Shown one piece after another: positions 36,378 to 43,435 of a DNA stretch of 64,000 bases. This DNA is from Opitutia bacterium (lineage in GTDB: Bacteria; Verrucomicrobiota; Verrucomicrobiia; Opitutales; Opitutaceae). Below the pieces are notes generated by a model, which worked only from the letters and a program-made list of their open reading frames with translations, searched no databases and was not told where the DNA came from. The stretch spans positions 1 through 64,000 of the forward strand of contig JACPIT010000006.1 of assembly GCA_016187945.1 (NCBI GenBank), in the 5' to 3' direction. A program made the position numbers and the translations under genes. Every line of letters starts with the position of its first letter. Position 1 is the stretch's first letter.

Positions 36378-37735
36378 GCACGAAGAAAAAGAAGTCCGAC
36401 GCAACCGACGCACTCGCCCGCGAACTTCGCGCCGAAACGGAGTGGCTCGCCGCCGCCATCGACGTCCGGTTCCGCCGGCATTTCCGCCCCGACGAAGCGC
36501 GACGCGACGAAGAGCTGCCGTCCCCGCCGGAACTGAGCGCGGGTTCGGCATACGCGCGCGTGCTCGACCAAGTCGAGGCCGGCCGTGACGAGCGCCTGCT
36601 GCTGGCGCTGGCGCTCGCGCCGCACCTCGCACCGGCGATCCTCGACGTGTTCTTCATCAAACACGAAAAAATCGAGCGCGGCTTCACGGAGTTCGGCGGC
36701 GCGAAAGGCGTGTTTCACGCCGGCTTCCTCCCGACGGGCGAGACAGCGCTGTTTCTGCTCGCCGGCGACAATCTCGCCGCGCGTTTCCGGGCAACACGCC
36801 TGCTCGACGCGACGCATCCGCTGTTCTTGCGCGGGCCGTTGCGGCTCGGTCCGCCCGCTGTCGACGAGCCGGCGTGGAGCGGCGTGTTGGGATTCTCGCC
36901 GCTGTTCCTGCAGCGCCTGCTCGCCGGCGCGGAGCTGAAAGCGGAACCCGAGGGCGCGTTCCCGGCGCGCCCGATCGTCACCGCGCTCGAGTGGAGCGAT
37001 CTCGTCCTCGCACCGACGGCGCTCGACGGACTCGACGAAATCCACGCCTGGGCCACGCACCAGCGGATGCTGCTCGAGGACTGGCAGCTCAATCGCCGCC
37101 TGCGGCGCGGTTATCGCGCGCTGTTCCACGGGCCGTCGGGCACGGGCAAGACGCTCGCCGCGACGTTGCTCGGCAAACGCCTCGCGCGCGACGTGCAGCG
37201 GATCGACCTTTCGCAGGTCGTCTCGAAATTCATCGGCGAAACGGAAAAGAATCTCGCGCTCGTCTTTGCCGAGGCGGAGCGCCGCGACTGGATTCTCTTC
37301 TTCGACGAGGCCGACGCGCTGTTCGGCAAGCGCACCGCGACCGCCACCGCGCACGACCGCTACGCGAATCAGGAAGTCGCGTTTCTCCTCCAGCGCGTCG
37401 AAGACCATCCGGGCATCGTGATCCTCGCCACGAACCTGAAATCGAACCTCGACGAGGCGTTCGCGCGGCGTTTCCAGATCGCGATCCACTTCGCGCCGCC
37501 GACCGCGGAGCAGCGCGCGCGGTTGTGGCGGGATACTTTCGGGCGACACGTGCCGCTCGACGCCGACGTCGATCTGCCGCGGACGGCGGAAGCCTACGAA
37601 CTCACCGGCGGCCAGATTCTCAACGTCGTGCGCCACGCCGCCATCGTCGCCGCGCAACACGGCACCGCCGTGCAACAGACCGAGATCGACGAAGGCTGCC
37701 GGCGCGAACTGCGCAGCGTGGGAAGGACCGTATGA
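36374..37735 (+). CDS. AAA+ ATPase of the eCIS (Afp15-like)
   Basis: A 453-aa AAA+ ATPase. The N-terminal 230 residues are eCIS-specific, and the AAA domain follows with Walker A GPSGTGKT at about 253-260, Walker B WILFFDEADALFG at about 306-318, sensor-1 VILATNLKSNLDEAFARRF, and the ELTGGQILNVVRHAAIVAA segment of sensor 2. Afp15-type ATPases are needed for assembly or cargo loading and are a marker that separates eCIS from R-type pyocins. The start (ATG at 36,374) overlaps the tape measure stop and its stop overlaps the cargo candidate E1. Confidence 0.93.
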   Translation: MSTKKKKSDATDALARELRAETEWLAAAIDVRFRRHFRPDEARRDEELPSPPELSAGSAYARVLDQVEAGRDERLLLALALAPHLAPAILDVFFIKHEKIERGFTEFGGAKGVFHAGFLPTGETALFLLAGDNLAARFRATRLLDATHPLFLRGPLRLGPPAVDEPAWSGVLGFSPLFLQRLLAGAELKAEPEGAFPARPIVTALEWSDLVLAPTALDGLDEIHAWATHQRMLLEDWQLNRRLRRGYRALFHGPSGTGKTLAATLLGKRLARDVQRIDLSQVVSKFIGETEKNLALVFAEAERRDWILFFDEADALFGKRTATATAHDRYANQEVAFLLQRVEDHPGIVILATNLKSNLDEAFARRFQIAIHFAPPTAEQRARLWRDTFGRHVPLDADVDLPRTAEAYELTGGQILNVVRHAAIVAAQHGTAVQQTEIDEGCRRELRSVGRTV

Positions 37736-38748
37736 AGGAGCACCGCACCGAACGTCCGCGGCCGCCGGAGAGCCGCTCCGCGGCGCAGCGCACGCCCGCG
37801 CATCGACCGCATCCCGCCGCAGCGATGAGCGCGGCAACCGAGGTGCCGTTCGACGAGGAGCCGTTGCAGCGCCGCGTCGCGCCCCCACCGCGCGAGCTAA
37901 AATCGTCCGCGGCCTCCGCCACCGGAGCGCCGGCACAACTCATCACGAAATGGGGCCTGCTCGGCGCCGCCGGCGCCATCGGCGCGGGCGCAGCGCTCTG
38001 GGCGAGCGCGCCGCTTTGGGCCATTCCCGGCGGCTTGGCGGTGCTCGGCGCCACCGCGGGCCGCTACTTCACGACGCCGAGCACCGCGGCGCCGAAAGGC
38101 GCGCCCAAACTGAGCGAGGAGCAACTGGCGCGTCTCGCGGAACTGCGCGCGAAGACGAAGATCGGCACGCTATCGGTGAACAACGCCGCGGCGTTCACCG
38201 ACGAAGTGGCCGGCCGGCGGCGCGAGAAGAACGCCTACCGCCAGTGGCAACTCGGCGGCGTCAGCGACGGGAAACCTTTGGGCAAGGACGGCAAATCGCT
38301 CGGCGCGGGACGCTACATCTACGTCGTCACGAGCGGTAACGAATTCCGCTATCTGCCGATGCAGCAGACCGGAAAGGAGCACTACGACCAATACCGGACG
38401 CACTCGCAGCTCGCAGGCAAACAGCAGGTGTTCGCCGCCGGCGCGTTCGTGGTGGGCGACGCCGGTTTTCTCACGCACATCGACAACGAGTCGGGCCACT
38501 ACCAGCCGCCGCACCTCGGTCACGCAGACTACGCCGCCGCCTTGCTGAAAGAGATGGGCCTGCACGCGGACATCAAGACGAGCGCGCACGACGCGAGCCG
38601 CGATCCGAAAGGCAAGGCCTTGCTCAAAGCGCACGTGACGGCCAACGCGCGGGCGCTGAAGACGTGGGCGCCGGGCACAAAGAAGAAAGGCTGGGAGTTC
38701 GGTTTTCCCGAGCCGGACAAGGATCTGAAACGCGACATGCCGTTCTGA
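37732..38748 (+). CDS. eCIS cargo/effector candidate E1 (RSAA-motif, hydrophobic hairpin, HS..SGHY domain)
   Basis: A 338-aa protein that closes the plus-strand operon, coupled to the ATPase by ATGA. The disordered N-terminus contains PPESRSAAQR at residues 11-20, a motif shared with E2-E4. Residues about 75-109 form a Gly/Ala-rich hydrophobic hairpin (WGLLGAAGAIGAGAALWASA) that could insert into a membrane. The C-terminal domain (about 193-265) has RYIYVVTSGNEFRYLP, THSQLAGKQQVFAAGAFVV and ESGHYQPPHLGHADY. This HS-x-L..AAG..SGHY pattern resembles, from memory, a domain found in plant IQM proteins and some bacterial toxin-like proteins. Its chemistry is unknown to me. The last 25 residues are Lys/Asp-rich. 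Cargo role is inferred from position and motif. Confidence 0.7.
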   Translation: MKEHRTERPRPPESRSAAQRTPAHRPHPAAAMSAATEVPFDEEPLQRRVAPPPRELKSSAASATGAPAQLITKWGLLGAAGAIGAGAALWASAPLWAIPGGLAVLGATAGRYFTTPSTAAPKGAPKLSEEQLARLAELRAKTKIGTLSVNNAAAFTDEVAGRRREKNAYRQWQLGGVSDGKPLGKDGKSLGAGRYIYVVTSGNEFRYLPMQQTGKEHYDQYRTHSQLAGKQQVFAAGAFVVGDAGFLTHIDNESGHYQPPHLGHADYAAALLKEMGLHADIKTSAHDASRDPKGKALLKAHVTANARALKTWAPGTKKKGWEFGFPEPDKDLKRDMPF

Positions 38749-38773
38749 CGCGCCCCCGCCGCGCCGTTCCGGC

Positions 38774-39982
38774 TCAGGCGTGACCGGCGTGGGCTGCGGC
38801 GGCTGGCGCGACGTGGACCTCGACGATGCCACGATCGCGCAGTTCGAGCCGAAGCGTGATCGGCAGCGCGATGTGGCGATCGGCCACCCAATCGGTCAGC
38901 CGAGCCTGCAGCCGCACTCGCACGGCCTCTGCGGTGAGCGCCGCCGGATCGCTCCCAAAGTCCGCCGCGAAAGCCGCGTTCGTGATCGGCCAGGGATTTC
39001 TCGTATTGTCGCTGTGAACCTCCAACAGCAACGAAGCGAAGTGACCCGTGTCCTCGCGCTTCTTGAGCTGGTCGATGCCTCCGCGAACGAGTTCGTCGAG
39101 TGAAGCGTAGTTGCGAGAGGTGGAGGCCTTCATCTCCACCGCCGTGGAATGCATCTCCGGTTCCGGCGCCGCGCCGTCGTCGGCGAGAGGAAAAGTTTCG
39201 TGGTGCAGCGCCAAATCCGGCTCGGTGTCCGTGTCCCGACCGAGCACGGGGAACGTGTTGCCGCGGTTATGGCCGCGCACGTTGATGTGTTCGGCGGCCT
39301 TTTGTGCTTCGTAGAGATAGGACTGGGATTTGTTGTAGTAATTTGAAGCCCACGCCTTGTAGCCGGAGGCCATCCTCTCGGCGAAGGTGACGTAGCGTGC
39401 GTCGTGGGACTCGCCGAGTTCCCGGACGTCGTGCGTGTAGGGGCCAAGGCGTTCGATCACCGCCGCCGAATAATCTCGGACTTCGCCGAGCGCTTCGTCG
39501 CCCTCCTCGATGTCTTCGTCGACGGTGCGCTGCACGACGCCGGTGCCACTGCCGACCGCGGCGCGTTGCAACGCGCGTGCGCCCATCGCGGTCGCTTCGT
39601 GTTCGAGTGCGGGGTCGTCGTTGATCGGCACGTTCGCTTGCAATTGCCGCGTCGGGCGCACACGGCCCTGCGCCTGTTGGACGATGTGCCAGGCTTCGTG
39701 CGGAAGGTGTTTTTCCTGACCGGGCGCGAGGTGGATGTCGCTGCCTTGCGCGTAAGCGTGCGCGTTGAGCTGCGCGGGGCGCGCGGAGTTGCGGTGCACG
39801 CGCACGTGGTCGAGCGAAAGGCCGGAGAGGCGCTCGAGGCCGGACTTGAGACCGTCAGGCAGGCCGGTGCGGTTCGGCTTGGTCGCGCGCTGCGCCGGCG
39901 CGCGTTCGGCGGCGCTGCGCGTGACCGCGAGGGCAACGGAACCAGGCGACTGCTTCTGCATGGGGGAAATCGTTCCGATCAT
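38774..39982 (-). CDS. eCIS cargo candidate E2: DUF4157 (eCIS core) protein with a possible nuclease-like tail
   Basis: A 402-aa protein with the DUF4157 domain that is typical of eCIS-associated proteins: LKSGLERLSGLSLDHVRVHR, then AHAYAQGSDIHLAPGQE and the metalloprotease-like LPHEAWHIVQQAQGRV with HEAWH at about 95-99. The N-terminus has TRSAAERAP (about 21-29). The C-terminal 200 residues contain DTEPDLALHH and, about 30 residues on, TAVEMKASTSRNYASLDEL. The PD..ExK spacing resembles PD-(D/E)XK nucleases, a weak hint only. The ATG at 39,982 overlaps the E3 stop. An ATG at 39,961 (MQKQSPG) is an alternative that would place the motif at R15, as in E1 and E4. Last gene of the minus-strand operon. 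Confidence 0.75.
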   Translation of the reverse strand: MIGTISPMQKQSPGSVALAVTRSAAERAPAQRATKPNRTGLPDGLKSGLERLSGLSLDHVRVHRNSARPAQLNAHAYAQGSDIHLAPGQEKHLPHEAWHIVQQAQGRVRPTRQLQANVPINDDPALEHEATAMGARALQRAAVGSGTGVVQRTVDEDIEEGDEALGEVRDYSAAVIERLGPYTHDVRELGESHDARYVTFAERMASGYKAWASNYYNKSQSYLYEAQKAAEHINVRGHNRGNTFPVLGRDTDTEPDLALHHETFPLADDGAAPEPEMHSTAVEMKASTSRNYASLDELVRGGIDQLKKREDTGHFASLLLEVHSDNTRNPWPITNAAFAADFGSDPAALTAEAVRVRLQARLTDWVADRHIALPITLRLELRDRGIVEVHVAPAAAAHAGHA

Positions 39983-41178
39983 CCGCCGCGCAGGCGCACC
40001 ACGAAATCGCCCTTCGCGATCGGAGTGCCCGCATGGTGTTTCACGGTCCAGACGTAGTAGCGCCCGTCGTGCCCGGCGATCTCGAACCGGTCGCCGGCGT
40101 TCCAGCTACGCTGGTTCACCTCCTCCTCCGACGCGAGGTGGACCATCGGCACGACCGCGGCGGCCGACGCGGACTGCTCGCCGCCCTCGTCGCGCTCGCG
40201 CTTCCGCTCGCCACGAGGCGGAGCGGAGGCTTTCCGTTCCTCGCTGGCGGCTCCGGCGTGGCCGGCAGGCGAGCCGCCTCCCGCCCCCGCACCGGCGCCG
40301 GCGCCAGCCCCGGCTCCGGCGGCGGCGGGAAAAAGCTTCTGCCGCATCGCCTTGAATTCGGCGTAATGTTCCGGGCTGTTGAATCGCGCCTTCGCGTCGA
40401 AGGCGTCGTCGAAATCGGCGTCCCGTCTCTCGCCTTTTCCGGACATGCGAGCCTTGCCCTGCTTCGCTTTGCCGTAGGCGGTGTAGGGGTTCATCTGCAT
40501 GAGACGCATGATGAGTTCGTAGGTTTTCTCACGCGGTGCCTTGGCGCCGAGTTTGAGCATCTCTTCGAGTTGAGCGTAGAGCAGATCGTAATCCGTCGTG
40601 GCGCGGGCCTCCTGCCGGGGATTCATCCGGGAGGGAGCCTCGCGGGCGAAGGCCTCCCGAAACCGGGCCGGCGTCAGCACTTGCTCGTCGCGCAAGGCGC
40701 GAAGGTCCGCACCCGAGGCGTCGACGCGCTCGCTCAAGCGGTGCGCCAGCGCGGCATGGCTGAGCGTGTGCGGACCCTGCTTGCTGAGCGGCACGGCGTT
40801 GTGGCTCTTTTCCTGATGATAGGTGAAGTTGGTCGGGTAGCGGGCGTCGCGGGCGAGTTCGGGTGCGCTGGCCTGTAATTCGCGGTCGTGGGCCGTCGCC
40901 GACGCCAAATCGTCGAACTCCCGGGACGCATCGAGACTGGAGTAATACTTCGTCACCATCGAACCCGCCGCCACGCCGGCGTAGACTCGCGAGAGCACCA
41001 CCCGCTGCGTCACGGCCGACACGGCGGGTAGAGCGGCTGGCCCGGATACCGCTGTTTTTTGGACGACGCCCTGGGCCGCCCTCAGCCCAGCCGTTTTCCT
41101 GCCGCGCGATGCGCGTTCGGCGGCGCTGCGAGTGCCGGGTGTGGGGCGGAGATGGTCGAAGCGAGAGTGGGTGCCCAT
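39979..41178 (-). CDS. eCIS cargo candidate E3, unrecognised body with RSAA motif and Ala-Gly linker
   Basis: A 399-aa protein starting MGTHSRFDHLRPTPGTRSAA, with TRSAAERAS at about residues 16-24 in a disordered N-terminus. The middle (about 95-285) is helical and polar and contains NFTYHQEKSHNAVPLSKQGP then HTLSHAALAHRLSERV, with clustered histidines that could be catalytic or metal-binding. An alternating Ala-Gly linker (about residues 290-306) and a charged Lys/Arg/Glu stretch follow. A small C-terminal beta domain (about 350-399) ends DGRYYVWTVKHHAG then FVVRLRGG. I do not recognise a family. Position between two other RSAA proteins in a coupled operon suggests cargo. Confidence 0.65.
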   Translation of the reverse strand: MGTHSRFDHLRPTPGTRSAAERASRGRKTAGLRAAQGVVQKTAVSGPAALPAVSAVTQRVVLSRVYAGVAAGSMVTKYYSSLDASREFDDLASATAHDRELQASAPELARDARYPTNFTYHQEKSHNAVPLSKQGPHTLSHAALAHRLSERVDASGADLRALRDEQVLTPARFREAFAREAPSRMNPRQEARATTDYDLLYAQLEEMLKLGAKAPREKTYELIMRLMQMNPYTAYGKAKQGKARMSGKGERRDADFDDAFDAKARFNSPEHYAEFKAMRQKLFPAAAGAGAGAGAGAGAGGGSPAGHAGAASEERKASAPPRGERKRERDEGGEQSASAAAVVPMVHLASEEEVNQRSWNAGDRFEIAGHDGRYYVWTVKHHAGTPIAKGDFVVRLRGG

Positions 41179-41205
41179 GCGTGGCTGTTCTCCGAGGCCG
41201 CACGT

Positions 41206-42465
41206 CTAGGTGACGGGAATCTCGAGAGATTTTTTATCGGCGGCGTGGATCATGAACGAGGCCGTGGTGGTAGTATTGTCGGCCTCATGGGTGTGCTTGC
41301 CGTCCAACGCGAGGGAGTGGCTCTCGGCGTCGGCCTTATCGTGGAGAGCGATGTCGTGCGCGCCGAAAAGCTCGGCGAGGCCGATCGTGTCTTTATTGGA
41401 TCGGGCATGGCCGTCTCCCATGAAGGCGAGCCATTTTTCCCCGGACTTCATATGGGCCTGCTGGTAATCGTGCATCACATGGGCGCCGACGTAGTTCATG
41501 ACTTGGCGCCGGGAGCCACCCGATTTCAGGTCGCGGGATTTGTAGGAAAGAGCGGTGTCGATCGGGACGACGCGGAGGCCATGGGCTTTCGCTTGCTCCA
41601 CCACGGTGCGGTAGTTGTAGGCCGGATCGGGATCGCGCAGGCCGGCCTGACCCTCGCTGAGGTCGTCGAGATATTTCGCGAGCGCTTTCGGCATCTCGGC
41701 GTCCGGGTGCGCGAAATAGGCGTCGAGCAGCGGGGAGTGCTCCTTTGCCAGCAAGTGCTCCATGAACAGCGTGCTGAAGCCGGCCTTGCGGAAGTGCTTC
41801 ATGTTTTCGACGAGGAAGCGTTTCGGCGAGACATCGGCATGGGACTCTCCCACGACGAGATGGTGACTGTAGATGTCGGTCACCTTCGGCGAACTCCCCA
41901 GCGCTTTCACTTTGGGCGAGGCCTCCCCCTGGGTCTTCATAAAAGTCTGCGCCTCCTCCCGCAATTTGCCGGGCGCGTCTACCTGGGACGGCAAACCGGT
42001 GGAATTTACCGTCACTTCTCCGCGCAGGGCCGCGTCCATCGTCGTGGTCCCGCGCCGCGAAGCGAAAAATGCCTCGAGCGGGCCCGGCTGCGGCTGACTC
42101 TGTCCGCCTGACACCGCCAAGGGAGGCAGACGGCGAGGACGGCCGTAGCCAGCCGACTTCGTGGAGGAAATACCGGACGAGACATTGACCTTGATGGGAT
42201 TGGACCTCGCCAGGGCGATCGCCGCTTGCATCCGCTCGATCTTGGCGCGCATCGCGTCGGGATCGATTTTTCGCTTGGGCGTGATCGCCGACACGTCCCA
42301 GCCGGCGGTGCGCGCGATCTGGTGCGCGGCGGCTTGCGCGCGCACCATGGCTTCCTCTTCCGGCGTGTCCGGGAAACGTTGCACCACGCTCTCGCGCGAC
42401 GCGGAACGTGCGGCGGCGCTGCGCGATTCGGGGGGCGGGTCTTTCTTTTCCGCGCGGGTGCGCAT
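41206..42465 (-). CDS. eCIS cargo candidate E4: RSAA motif plus TIKI/ChaN/EreA-like domain
   Basis: A 419-aa protein starting MRTRAEKKDPPPESRSAAAR, so PPESRSAA is at residues 11-18 exactly as in E1. A Ser/Pro-rich disordered part runs to about residue 195. The C-terminal domain has LVVGESHADVSPKRFLVENM, then FSTLFMEHLLAKEHSPLLDA, VVEQAKAHGLRVVPIDTA and LAFMGDGHARSN. These are the GESH, MEH, PIDTA and GDGH blocks of the TIKI/ChaN/EreA-like superfamily, related to domains in large bacterial toxins such as Pasteurella toxin. The conserved His and Glu suggest a metal-dependent hydrolase. The open frame runs to 43,596, but the ATG at 42,465 is the only start that fits, as upstream it overlaps the next gene. 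Confidence 0.75.
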   Translation of the reverse strand: MRTRAEKKDPPPESRSAAARSASRESVVQRFPDTPEEEAMVRAQAAAHQIARTAGWDVSAITPKRKIDPDAMRAKIERMQAAIALARSNPIKVNVSSGISSTKSAGYGRPRRLPPLAVSGGQSQPQPGPLEAFFASRRGTTTMDAALRGEVTVNSTGLPSQVDAPGKLREEAQTFMKTQGEASPKVKALGSSPKVTDIYSHHLVVGESHADVSPKRFLVENMKHFRKAGFSTLFMEHLLAKEHSPLLDAYFAHPDAEMPKALAKYLDDLSEGQAGLRDPDPAYNYRTVVEQAKAHGLRVVPIDTALSYKSRDLKSGGSRRQVMNYVGAHVMHDYQQAHMKSGEKWLAFMGDGHARSNKDTIGLAELFGAHDIALHDKADAESHSLALDGKHTHEADNTTTTASFMIHAADKKSLEIPVT

Positions 42466-42491
42466 GGCGGAAGCGACGCCGCGCGGCGGCG

Positions 42492-43397
42492 TCAGAGCAC
42501 GTCGGGGTTGACGACGGCGGCGGTGGCGGCGGAGAGCGCGGCGGTGGCGGCTTGCGCTTCGGTCGTGGCGCGGGAGAGCGCGAACGTCGCGGCGTGGAGG
42601 TCGCTGGTGGCTTGTGCGCTGAGATCGCGCTGTTCCTTGGCGTTGGTCTGCGCCACCTGCACCAGGGCCTCGAGCACGGCGACGATGCCGAGCGATTCCT
42701 TGCCGAGCATCGAGGACAGACCGCCGATCGTATCGACCGGTCCGGGCGGCGTCGGCGACACCCCGTCGGCCGGCGCGAGCTGCGTGATGGGATCCTCGGC
42801 GGGCGCGAGCAGCGTGCCGAGGCGTTGGGCGGAGTGCTGGACGCGTTGCGCGGCGTAACTCGCCTCCTGCGCGGCGGCGAAGGCGAGGATCGTGTTTTGG
42901 AGCGCGAGGATGACGGCGTTGAGCGCGTTCGCGGCGTCGGTCTGCGCCTGGGCGCCGCCGTTCACGACGACGCTGGAGATGAGATCGTTTTTCCCCATGC
43001 GGCGTTTCACCTCGAGACCGACCTTGTTGATCGCGTTGATCGCATCGAGCATGAGCTCGGCGGTCTGGTGCGCGAACTCGACGACGGGCTGAACTTTCGC
43101 GCTGATCTCGACGGCGCGCGCGGCGGCGTCGACGGTGAGCGGAATTGCGAGCGTCACGCTTTGCGCGGTGGTGCGCGCGGCGGCGAGATTGGCGAGAGCG
43201 GCGAGCGAGGAGTCCTGAGCGGTCTCGGCCGCGAGCTGGCGGGCGGCGGCGCGCGTGGTCAACGCGCTGGCGAGCGCTTGCGCGGCGTCGAGCTGCCGCT
43301 CGGCGACCAGCAGATCGGATTCGAGCTGGTGCAGTTGCCGGGAGTTTTCGGTGTCGAAATCTTTGGTCGGAGTAGGAGCGAAGGTGGACGAACTCAT
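42492..43397 (-). CDS. Alanine-rich alpha-helical eCIS protein, smaller paralogue
   Basis: A 301-aa protein, about one third alanine, predicted to be nearly all helix or coiled coil with no Cys. It has long heptad-like Ala/Leu/Gln stretches (LVAERQLDAAQALASALTTR and ALANLAAARTTAQSVTLAIP), a central AINAINKVGLEVKRRMGKND then ISSVVVNGGAQAQTDAANAL, a Pro-rich break near 205-220, and a second helical half ending AATAAVVNPDVL. The larger protein encoded just upstream shares the INxI..ND..V..A pattern, so the two look like diverged paralogues. It has no RSAA motif. A role as fibre, internal scaffold or adaptor is possible. I recognise no family. Confidence 0.7.
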   Translation of the reverse strand: MSSSTFAPTPTKDFDTENSRQLHQLESDLLVAERQLDAAQALASALTTRAAARQLAAETAQDSSLAALANLAAARTTAQSVTLAIPLTVDAAARAVEISAKVQPVVEFAHQTAELMLDAINAINKVGLEVKRRMGKNDLISSVVVNGGAQAQTDAANALNAVILALQNTILAFAAAQEASYAAQRVQHSAQRLGTLLAPAEDPITQLAPADGVSPTPPGPVDTIGGLSSMLGKESLGIVAVLEALVQVAQTNAKEQRDLSAQATSDLHAATFALSRATTEAQAATAALSAATAAVVNPDVL

Positions 43398-43435
43398 GGG
43401 GAAAAAATGTTCGGTTGGGATGATCGGAGTGGGAG

